From: Nemertoderma westbladi
Taxonomy: Eukaryota > Xenacoelomorpha > Nemertodermatida > Nemertodermatidae
Assembly (NCBI GenBank): GCA_032718475.1
Contig: JAUCBJ010004245.1
Span: 1-26,077, forward strand
Direction of reading: 5' to 3'
Length of the DNA stretch: 26,077 bases
Shown here: piece by piece, positions 1-9,259 of the stretch
Position numbering within the stretch: the first letter of the stretch is position 1
Layout: every line of letters begins with the position of its first letter
The notes under the pieces: model-generated
The model's input: the letters and a program-made list of their open reading frames with translations, nothing else
The model's database searches: none
What the model was told of the DNA's origin: nothing
Translations under genes and position numbers: made by a program

Positions 1-1216
1 GATTGCTTCAAAGCTATACAATAGAATTCTATTAAATCGCATCAGGGATCCCATTGAGAGACTGCTCCGTGGAAATCAGAATGGGTTCCGTAAAGGTCGT
101 GGGACCATGGAGCCCATTTTGGCACTTCTTCAAGTCCTTCGACTCAAGTTTCCCGACCACGAATGTTCAGCATACTGGCAGCATATGGAATTCATGAGGA
201 AACTATTGCTGCTATCAGATCACTGTACGATGGTTCCACCACATTTGTGTCTACTGGTGATGGAGACACAGATCCATTCTAAGTCTTATGGGGAGTCCTT
301 AAGAGTGACACACTTGCACCATTCTTATTCGTAATTGTGGTTGATTATGTTCTACGCATGTCCATAGACCATCTTAATAAAGATGGGGTGATGGTGGTAA
401 CACCCCATACTGGGACAAGAAGTAGAGGAAATCCAGCAAAGTGCCTTACTGATCTAGACTTCGCTGACGACTGTCAGAATCACTAGAGCTCCTCTGCTCA
501 TTGGAGCAGGTTGCTTCTAGTGTTGGTATTTTTGTAAACTCCAAGAAGGCCAAAATCATGACAGTTAACCTAGGCAGCTCTCAAGAAATGTCTGATCGTA
601 AGGGCATAAGCATTAAGGACGGCTTGCTTGAGCAAGTGGATGACTTCTGCTACTTGGGATCATGGATCAGAAAGTCAGGTGAAGACCTTCGGATACGTAA
701 GGGGAAGGCATGGGCTGCGTTAAATAGTTTGTCCAGGATTTGGAAGTCCCATAGAATAAAACGGAACCTTAAGTTTCGACTATTTATGGCAGCAGTAGTA
801 CCAGTACTCCTCTATGGGAGTCCATGCTGGGCTCTAACTGCCGAGGACACCAAATCTCTGGATGGCACTTTCACAAGAATACTGCGCCGGGTTCATTGTG
901 TCAAGTACAATGAACACATCTCCAATCAGACTCTATACAACACTGGAGGTGTCCCATTAGTCCCCCCTAGCCTGACACTTGAACAAAGCCGCCTCCGCTT
1001 TGCAGGCCATTGCTTTCGCCGTGAGGACCAGCCAGTGCATAATCTTGTGCTTTGGCGGCCTCAGGGAGCGAATAAGCATGGTGGACAGCCCATGACTTTC
1101 TTGAGACGCATCTTAAAGGACACTGGCCTTGAAGATTGCGGATGATCTAGCAAATGTCATGGGTGATAGGGAGTTGTGGCGGCGCAATTTTGTCGACAAG
1201 CAGGCAGAGCATTCTT
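1..1216 (+). mobile_element. Degenerate non-LTR retrotransposon (LINE), reverse transcriptase and C-terminal part
   Basis: Frames that change several times along the plus strand encode a reverse transcriptase. The start of the window gives ASKLYNRILLNRI followed by NQNGFRKGRGT, a usual finger/palm region. The catalytic box reads FADD (about 460-471), followed by an open stretch (501-1145) with YLGSWI, the thumb-region block LLYGSPCWALT and a C-terminal LRFAGHCFRR block, typical of invertebrate elements with a YGSxxW motif (RTE-like; clade not certain). Frameshifts after about 330 and around 480, and a frame change near 1140, show it is dead. Coding similarity ends near 1216 and an AT dinucleotide run (about 1229-1243) follows, perhaps the 3' tail. 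The 5' part lies outside the window. Confidence 0.88.
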
Positions 1217-1361
1217 AATATAAATGTAATATATATATATATAATGCAGCTGCAATGCAGCATGCCGATCGTAGTAGTTACCAAAGTACTAGCGAAGCAA
1301 GGTCTTTTGGCGAATGCTTGACTTCTGCACCATTTCATTTACTTTGTGAAAACTGCATTAG
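1217..1361. other. Short spacer, no gene seen
   Basis: This holds a short AT dinucleotide run and a TGCAGCTGCAATGCAGCATG stretch of partly self-complementary words. No gene or conserved motif is visible. Confidence 0.5.
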
Positions 1362-1568
1362 GCCGCTACTGTGACGCAACTAAGCCGCTACAGTGCCGCT
1401 ACTGTGCCGCAACTGTGCCGCTACTGTGCCGCAACTGTGCCGCTACTGTGCCGCAACGAAGCCGCTACTGTACCGCAACCCGCAACTGTGACGCTACTGA
1501 ACCGTTACTGTGCCGCTTCTGTATCGCTACAGTTCCACTACTTTACCGCTACTGTGCCGCTACTGTGG
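1362..1568. repeat. 11-bp tandem array (GCCGCTACTGT / GCCGCAACTGT)
   Basis: Eleven-base units alternate between GCCGCTACTGT and GCCGCAACTGT, so the effective period in the best-kept middle part is 22 bp. The ends are more diverged (GACGCTACTGA, ATCGCTACAGT). Because the unit contains no stop in two frames, long open frames appear across it. They are composed only of Cys/Ala/Thr/Val/Pro/Leu repeats and I do not regard them as coding. It is the only GC-rich array in the window. Confidence 0.9.
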
Positions 1569-1764
1569 ACAACAATGCGATAAAAGGTGCCACGCGCTCA
1601 ACTGCCTGAGCTGCCCTTCACTATCATTGAAAAGAGCTTGTTATGATCTTTTCATTTATATTAGCATTATATTTTACGTCTATTAATTGCTTATGCATTA
1701 CTTTCTAGCATCTTTTAAACTTAACATTTCGTGTAATAAATTTACCCGTGTAATAATTTTTGAG
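1569..1764. other. AT-rich spacer before the 19-bp array
   Basis: Unique AT-rich sequence. A short direct repeat (CCGTGTAATAA-like words near 1731-1757) lies just before the array starts. Nothing else is recognised. Confidence 0.5.
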
Positions 1765-4700
1765 TCCCTAATTAATGTTTGTATCCCTAATTAATGTTTG
1801 TATCCCTAATTAATGTTTGTATCCCTAATTAATGTTTGTGTCCCTAATTAATGTTTGTATCCCTAATTAATGTTTGTGTCCCTAATTAATGTTTGTATCC
1901 CTAATTAATGTTTGTATCCCTAATTAATGTTTGTGTCCCTAATTAATGTTTGTGTCCCTAATTAATGTTTGTGTCCCTAATTAATGTTTGTATCCCTAAT
2001 TAATGTTTGTATCCCTAATTAATGTTTGTATCCCTAATTAATGTTTGTATCCCTAATTAATGTTTGTATCCCTAATTAATGTTTGTCTCCCTAATTAATG
2101 TTTGTGTCCCTAATTAATGTTTGTGTCCCTTAATGTTTATATCCCAAATTAATGTTTGTATCCCTAATTAATGTTTGTGTCCCTAATTAATGTTTGTATC
2201 CCTAATTAATGTTTATATCCCTAATTAATGTTTATATCCCTAATTAATGTTTGTGTCCCTAATTAATGTTTGTCTCCCTAATTAATGTTTGTATCCCTAA
2301 TTAATGTTTATATCCCTAATTAATGTTTGTGTCCCTAATTAAAGTTTGTATCCCTAATTAATGTTTATATCCCTAATTAATGTTTGTGTCCCTAATTAAT
2401 GTTTGTGTCCCTAATTAATGTTTGTGTCCCTAATTAATGTTTGTATCCCTAATTAATGTTTGTGTCCCTAATTAATGTTTGTGTCCCTAATTAATGTTTG
2501 TCTCCCTAATTAATGTTTGTATCCCTAATTAATGTTTATATCCCTAATTAATGTTTGTGTCCCTAATTAATGTTTGTGTCCCTAATTAATGTTTGTGTCC
2601 CTAATTAATGTTTGTGTCCCTAATTAATGTTTGTATCCCTAATTAATGTTTGTGTCCCTAATTAATGTTTGTGTCCCTAATTAATGTTTGTGTCCCTAAT
2701 TAATGTTTGTGTCCCTAATTAATGTTTGTGTCCCTAATTAATGTTTGTATCCCTAATTAATGTTTGTGTCCCTTAATGTTTATATCCCTAATTAATGTTT
2801 GTGTCCCTAATTAATGTTTGTGTCCCTAATTAATGTTTGTGTCCCTAATTAATGTTTGTATCCCTAATTAATGTTTATATCCCTAATTAATGTTTGTGTC
2901 CCTAATTAAAGTTTGTGTCCCTAATTAATGTCTGTGTCCCTAATTAATGTTTGTGTCCCTAATTAATGTTTATATCCCTAATTAATGTTTGTGTCCCTAA
3001 TTAATGTTTGTCTCTCTAATTAATGTTTGTGTCCCTCATTTAATGTTTGTGTCCCTAATTAATGTTTGTGTCCCTAATTAATGTTTGTATCCCTAATTAA
3101 TGTTTATATCCCTAATTAATGTTTGTGTCCCTAATTAATGTTTGTGTCCCTAATTAATGTTTGTGTCCCTAATTAATGTTTGTGTCCCTAATTAATGTTT
3201 GTATCCCTAATTAATGTTTGTGTCCCTAATTAATGTTTGTGTCCCTAATTAATGTTTGTGTCCCTAATTAATGTTTGTGTCCCTAATTAATGTTTGTGTC
3301 CCTAATTAATGTTTGTATCCCTAATTAATGTTTGTGTCCCTTAATGTTTATATCCCTAATTAATGTTTGTGTCCCTAATTAATGTTTGTGTCCCTAATTA
3401 ATGTTTGTGTCCCTAATTAATGTTTGTATCCCTAATTAATGTTTATATCCCTAATTAATGTTTGTGTCCCTAATTAAAGTTTGTGTCCCTAATTAATGTT
3501 TGTGTCCCTAATTAATGTTTGTGTCCCTAATTAATGTTTATATCCCTAATTAATGTTTGTGTCCCTAATTAATGTTTGTCTCTCTAATTAATGTTTGTGT
3601 CCCTCATTTAATGTTTGTGTCCCTAATTAATGTTTGTGTCCCTAATTAATGTGTGTATCCCTAATTAATGTTTATATCCTAATTAATGTTTGTATCCCTA
3701 ATTAATGTTTGTATCCCTAATTAATGTTTATATCCCTAATTAATGTTTGTGTCCCTAATTAATGTTTGTGTCCCTAATTAATGTTTGTATCCCTAATTAA
3801 TGTTTGTGTCCCTAATTAATGTTTATATCCCTAATTAATGTTTGTATCCCTAATTAATGTTTGTATCCCTAATTAATGTTTATATCCCTAATTAATGTTT
3901 GTATCCCTAATTAATGTTTGTATCCCTAATTAATGTTTATATCCCTAATTAATGTTTGTGTCCCTAATTAATGTTTGTGTCCCTAATTAATGTTTGTATC
4001 CCTAATTAATGTTTGTGTCCCTAATTAATGTTTATATCCCTAATTAATGTTTGTGTCCCTAATTAATGTTTGTATCCCTAATTAATGTTTGTGTCCCTAA
4101 TTAATGTTTGTATCCCTAATTAATGTTTGTGTCCCCAATTAATGTTTGTATCCCTAATTAATGTTTGTATCCCTAATTAATGTTTGTATCCCTAATTAAT
4201 GTTTGTATCCCTAATTAATGTTTGTATCCCTAATTAATGTTTGTGTCCCTTAATGTTTATATCCCTAATTAATGTTTGTGTCCCTAATTAATGTTTGTGT
4301 CCTTAATTAATGTTTATATCCCTAATTAATGTTTGTGTCCCTAATTAATGTTTGTATCCCTAATTAATGTTTGTGTCCCTAATTAATGTTTATATCCCTA
4401 ATTAATGTTTGTGTCCCTAATTAATGTTTGTATCCCTAATTAATGTTTGTGTCCCTAATTAATGTTTGTGTCCCTAATTAATGTTTGTGTCCTTAATTAA
4501 TGTTTATATCCCTAATTAATGTTTGTATCCCTAATTAATGTTTATATCCCTAATTAATGTTTGTGTCCCTAATTAATGTTTATATCCCTAATTAATGTTT
4601 GTGTCCCTAATTAATGTTTGTATCCCTAATTAATGTTTGTGTCCCTAATTAATGTTTGTGTCCCTAATTAATGTTTGTGTCCCTAATTAATGTTTGTATC

Positions 4701-4872
4701 CCTAATTAATGTTTGTATCCCTAATTAATGTTTATATCCCTAATTAATGTTTGTATCCCTAATTAATGTTTATATCCCTAATTAATGTTTGTGTCCCTAA
4801 TTAATGTTTGTGTCCCTAATTAATGTTTGTGTCCCTAATTAATGTTTGTGTCCCTAATTAATGTTTGTGTCC
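1765..4872. repeat. 19-bp minisatellite, about 164 units
   Basis: The unit is TCCCTAATTAATGTTTGTR, repeated head to tail for 3.1 kb with little decay. Most variation sits at two places: G, A or C before TCCC, and TTTG versus TTTA, giving TTTGTG, TTTGTA, TTTATA and TTTGTC types. Rare 16-bp units (TCCCTTAATGTTTGTG type) lack three bases and occur near 2127, 2767, 3335 and 4245. Each full unit contains the palindrome TAATTA. Marker variants recur 568 bp apart (2519/3087, 2633/3201, 2767/3335, 2905/3473, 3011/3579), showing a higher-order tandem duplication. The array lies downstream of the 3' end of the NCBP3-like gene. Confidence 0.98.
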
Positions 4873-5296
4873 TGGCCTCTATGGTCTTTCCGTAGAATTT
4901 AAACTCTGGGATCCTGATCATATAATTAATGTTTAAATTTTTACCGCTATCACGTTTGAACCCCAGACATACATACAGCCATTAACTTATTTGCCTTTTG
5001 TAAATTTTTTATCCGAAAAAATCACACAAAAAAAACTATATCAAGTCGATGTTCCAATAGGAACAGTTTCCATCACAGTTTCCATATTGATTATTAATCT
5101 ATTTAATTTTATTAACAACAGTAAATCAGCTTCTTTCTATTTTACAACCATAATCATTAATGTTATGATATTAAACCGAACCAAAATATAAAAACAGACA
5201 GAATCTCTAAGTAAACCCGCTGTAACGCTGGATCACATTGTATGTATCCCGATTGTACATCCCGATATAATTAGCTCGTCGGTAAATCCCGTTGAA
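4873..5296. other. 3' flank and 3' UTR region of the NCBP3-like gene
   Basis: AT-rich sequence between the 19-bp array and the NCBP3 stop codon. Read on the minus strand it holds the presumed 3' UTR with one AATAAA. A lone AATTAATGTTT word near 4924 resembles the array unit. No other gene is visible; the 66-residue open frame here is low-complexity. Confidence 0.6.
5108..5113 (-). promoter_or_regulatory. Poly(A) signal AATAAA of the NCBP3-like gene
   Basis: TTTATT on the plus strand is AATAAA on the gene strand, about 185 nt after the stop codon. It suits cleavage near 5080-5095 and a 3' UTR of roughly 200 nt. Confidence 0.55.
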
Positions 5297-6686
5297 TTAA
5301 ATCGAATCGCCATCCGAGCCGCTGCTATCCAGATCGAAACTCGTATCGTCGATGGATCTATTGGTGTATCGGGAGTCCGTGGATATCGCGCTGGGTTGTC
5401 GGGTGAGCCGCGAGGTGTTGGCGTCGCTCGCGCGCTCGGCTCGGGTCGACGAGCCGGGGCTCGCGAGTCGAGCTCGCATCGAGTCCCCCGAGACGGAGGA
5501 CGCCGAGCTCGAGACGTACCCAGTCCGCGAGGAGTCGGCAATCCGCGACCGAGTGGAACTCATTGACGAGTTGAGTGATTGGATGGAACCTCCGTAACCA
5601 TAGCTACTGATTGTGTTGGTCGTTTCGTCATCGATGTTAACCATCAGCGAATCAACTGACTCTACGTCGTCGTTGCCCGTAGCAACGGGTTCCTTAAACG
5701 TTGTGGAGGTCATCGTCGAGGTGGAATCAACGGAGTCGGTGTCGGACTCGGTCATAGATTCCGATACCAACGACGACACCGCGTCACTGGTTGCCTTGGT
5801 AACTGAGGACATGACGTCATCGTTCTCCAGCTCGATTTTAATAATGGCGGCGTCTTTGAACTCTTTGTTGAAGTCGGCCCGTAGCAGTTCGTCGTCCTCC
5901 TCAACGCCGCTGTTTGGCGGTTCGGGTTGGACGGCGGCGGTCTCCGGGGTCAGGGCGAGTTTCTCCGTCCGTCTCGCGTTCAGCATCTCCCGCGCGTCTC
6001 GGAACTTCGGTTTGGGCCAACTCGCTGCGGTCGGCGGCTTCCGCAACTCCGCGCGAATCGACTCGACCCGCGAGTTCATATCGTCCGCGTACAACGCCAT
6101 CTTGCGGGGAGCCTTTATGAGTCTCTCCAACTCGTCCATATCGACTTCCGAATCCGCTGTCGGACTCCGGGGACGTTCGAACGGATCCGCTTTGTGCTTC
6201 TGGACGAATCGTCTCGCCTCCCGGTCGACGGCGCGACTCCGGTCCTCACGGAACCGGCGCCGGAAGCCCGACGTCGTGATGCCCCGGACGCCGCCCAGGT
6301 TGGGGTTCCCGTGGCGTCTGTAGTAGCGGCTGTCGGCCGCCGCGCCACGTCGTTTCGCGTCGGAGTCGACGGCGAACCGGATCCGGAGTCCGGCCGGACA
6401 CCGCGGATGCGACGGACCGCGACGCCACACCGGAGTCGGATCGGACTCGACGATCTCTCCTTCCTCCATCTCCTCGTCCCCTAAGGGCCCTGTGGCAGGA
6501 GCTGTGGATCCGACGGACCCGGAACCGACAGACCCGGTACCCCCAACACTCCCCCCTCCCTCCACCTCCATTGGATTCCACGTTTCCTCCTCATCGGAGT
6601 CGCTGGCCGACTCGTCGAAACGTTTTAACCGTTTCGTTTTATTTGATGCCTCCAGATCCGTTTCTGCCAAACCGAATCTCGCTAAC
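5297..6686 (-). CDS. NCBP3: NCBP3-like protein, last coding exon (C-terminal two thirds)
   Basis: NCBP3 is an RRM-containing nuclear protein that works with NCBP1 and the TREX/exon junction machinery in mRNA export. This exon opens at a clean acceptor (TTTGTTTTTTAG, AG at 6688-6687) with its first base completing an Arg codon. It then encodes LARFGLAETD, a second KRLKRF site, an acidic SDSDEEE stretch and the EEMEEGEIVE acidic motif. Next come the family hallmark SRYYRRHGNPNLGGVRGI (about 6259-6330; human NCBP3 has a YYxxxGNPNxGGxxGI equivalent), then ALYADDMNSRVESIR and KFRDAREMLNARR, matching the conserved YADE and F.DVR.LL blocks of the family. The last 170 or so residues are rich in Ser, Thr and Asp and are longer than in human. 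The stop is TAA at 5299-5297. The exon is much richer in GC and CpG than its surroundings, which creates long antisense open frames. Confidence 0.9.
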
Positions 6687-6821
6687 CTAAAAAACAAATA
6701 ATTTTTTATACTATTTAGAATTGACTCTTAATCTCTATTTCCCTAGAGTATTGCTTTAGTTACTCGCAATACTGACAGTTCGGTACCGGTTTACAGGTTA
6801 TTTCGGAATTCGGCAATTCGG

Positions 6822-7079
6822 AATGGGCAGCGTTAAATAGTTTGTCCAGGATTTGGAAGTCCCATAGAATAAAACGAAACCTTAAGGTTAGATTATTTAC
6901 GGCAGCAGTAGTACCAATACTCCTCTATGGGAGTCCATGCTGGGCTCTAACTATTGAGGACACCAAATCTCTGGATGGCACATTAACAAGAATGCTACGC
7001 CGGGTTCATTGTGTCAAGTACAATGCACACATCTCCAACCAGACACTATATAACATTGGAGGTATCTCATTGGTTCCTC
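6822..7079 (+). mobile_element. LINE fragment, same family as the element at 1-1216
   Basis: About 250 bp with roughly 90% identity (counted by eye) to 712-965 of the window. It encodes SLSRIWKSHRIKRN, LLYGSPCWALT and RRVHCVKYNAHISNQTLYN. It is cut at both ends: on the left it begins inside the thumb region, and on the right similarity stops exactly where the 64-bp array begins. It lies antisense to the NCBP3 transcript inside the intron. Confidence 0.9.
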
Positions 7080-9155
7080 TTATATCAACCAATATTCTAC
7101 TAATATTGACACTAATAACTGACCATACTTTACGAACGCCATCTTATATCAACCAATATTCTACTAATATTGACACTAATAACTGACCATACTTTACGAA
7201 CGCCATCTTATATCAACCAATATTCTACTAATATTGACACTAATAACTGACCATACTTTACGAACGCCATCTTATATCAACCAATATTCTACTAATATTG
7301 ACACTAATAACTGACCATACTTTACGAACGCCATCTTATATCAACCAATATTCTACTAATATTGACACTAATAACTGACCATACTTTACGAACGCCCTCT
7401 TATCAACCAATATTCTACTAATATTGACACTAATAACTGACCATACTTTACGAACGCCCTCTTATCAACCAATATTCTACTAATATTGACACTAATAACT
7501 GACCATACTTTACGAACGCCCTCTTATATCAACCAATATTCTACTAATATTGACACTAATAACTGACCATACTTTACGAACGCCCTCTTATCAACCAATA
7601 TTCTACTAATATTGACACTAATAACTGACCATACTTTACGAACGCCATCTTATATCAACCAATATTCTACTAATATTGACACTAATAACTGACCATACTT
7701 TACGAACGCCATCTTATCAACCAATATTCTACTAATATTGACACTAATAACTGACCATACTTTACGAACGCCCTCTTATCAACCAATATTCTACTAATAT
7801 TGACACTAATAACTGACCATACTTTACGAACGCCATCTTATATCAACCAATATTCTACTAATATTGACACTAATAACTGACCATACTTTACGAACGCCAT
7901 CTTATATCAACCAATATTCTACTAATATTGACACTAATAACTGACCATACTTTACGAACGCCCTCTTATATCAACCAATATTCTACTAATATTGACACTA
8001 ATAACTGACCATACTTTACGAACGCCATCTTATATCAACCAATATTCTACTAATATTGACACTAATAACTGACCATACTTTACGAACGCCCTCTTATCAA
8101 CCAATATTCTACTAATATTGACACTAATAACTGACCATACTTTACGAACGCCATCTTATATCAACCAATATTCTACTAATATTGACACTAATAACTGACC
8201 ATACTTTACGAACGCCATCTTATATCAACCAATATTCTACTAATATTGACACTAATAACTGACCATACTTTACGAACGCCATCTTATATCAACCAATATT
8301 CTACTAATATTGACACTAATAACTGACCATACTTTACGAACGCCCTCTTATCAACCAATATTCTACTAATATTGACACTAATAACTGACCATACTTTACG
8401 AACGCCATCTTATATCAACCAATATTCTACTAATATTGACACTAATAACTGACCATACTTTACGAACGCCATCTTATATCAACCAATATTCTACTAATAT
8501 TGACACTAATAACTGACCATACTTTACGAACGCCCTCTTATCAACCAATATTCTACTAATATTGACACTAATAACTGACCATACTTTACGAACGCCATCT
8601 TATATCAACCAATATTCTACTAATATTGACACTAATAACTGACCATACTTTACGAACGCCATCTTATATCAACCAATATTCTACTAATATTGACACTAAT
8701 AACTGACCATACTTTACGAACGCCCTCTTATATCAACCAATATTCTACTAATATTGACACTAATAACTGACCATACTTTACGAACGCCATCTTATATCAA
8801 CCAATATTCTACTAATATTGACACTAATAACTGACCATACTTTACGAACGCCATCTTATATCAACCAATATTCTACTAATATTGACACTAATAACTGACC
8901 ATACTTTACGAACGCCATCTTATATCAACCAATATTCTACTAATATTGACACTAATAACTGACCATACTTTACGAACGCCCTCTTATATCAACCAATATT
9001 CTACTAATATTGACACTAATAACTGACCATACTTTACGAACGCCATCTTATATCAACCAATATTCTACTAATATTGACACTAATAACTGACCATACTTTA
9101 CGAACGCCATCTTATATCAACCAATATTCTACTAATATTGACACTAATAACTGAC
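7080..9155. repeat. 64-bp minisatellite, about 33 units, inside the NCBP3 intron
   Basis: Units of 64 bp (for example 7141, 7205, 7269) run from ATCAACCAATATTCTACTAA through TTTACGAACGCC to the variable CATCTTAT end. Two binary differences mark units: GCCATC versus GCCCTC, and TTATATC versus TTATC (a 2-bp deletion, giving 62-bp units). Apart from these I see almost no substitutions, so the array is young or homogenised. From about 7800 the order is roughly two or three A-type units then one C-type. The unit contains AATATTCTACTAATATT, which can pair as a short hairpin, and a CCAAT word. Confidence 0.98.
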
Positions 9156-9231
9156 AATTAACTGATAACTAACATTTTCTTGCCTGTTGCTTCTGATATT
9201 TAATTCTGACTAAATTTAGTAATAGGAAGAA

Positions 9232-9259
9232 CGAATGTAACAAACCGAATGTAACAAAC
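9232..9259 (-). repeat. 14-bp tandem duplication of the NCBP3 5' splice site
   Basis: On the gene strand GTTTGTTACATTCG occurs twice without a gap, immediately after the exon end AAGAG. Both copies start with a possible donor GTTTGT. Only the first keeps the reading frame with the exon at 6686; using the second would add 14 nt and give an in-frame TAG just after the junction (TTC GGT TAG). Confidence 0.85.

Larger units (their letters stand above)
6687..9259 (-). other. NCBP3 intron, phase 2, 2573 bp
   Basis: The donor is AAGAG|GTTTGT and the acceptor TTTTTTAG|GTTAGC, both on the minus strand. Joining 9260 to 6686 keeps the frame (806 + 1390 nt = 732 codons including stop) and completes a KSKRLARFGL motif that matches KARRLARFGL just upstream. 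That match is strong internal support for the junction. The intron contains a LINE fragment and a 64-bp tandem array, which together fill about 90% of it. Confidence 0.88.

Noticed and set aside
1346-1609. Cys/Ala/Thr-rich open frames
   Set aside because: Produced by the 11-bp array lacking stops; no protein family has this pattern and the frame shifts with unit variants.
5613-6323. 236-codon open frame on the plus strand opposite the last NCBP3 exon, plus further long frames at 5352, 5927 and 6246
   Set aside because: They are antisense or shifted shadows produced by the GC-rich, Ser/Asp-rich NCBP3 exon; no family motif and no splice or start context.
7080-9155. CRISPR-like array
   Set aside because: Whole units are identical without unique spacers, and the setting is eukaryotic; it is a minisatellite.
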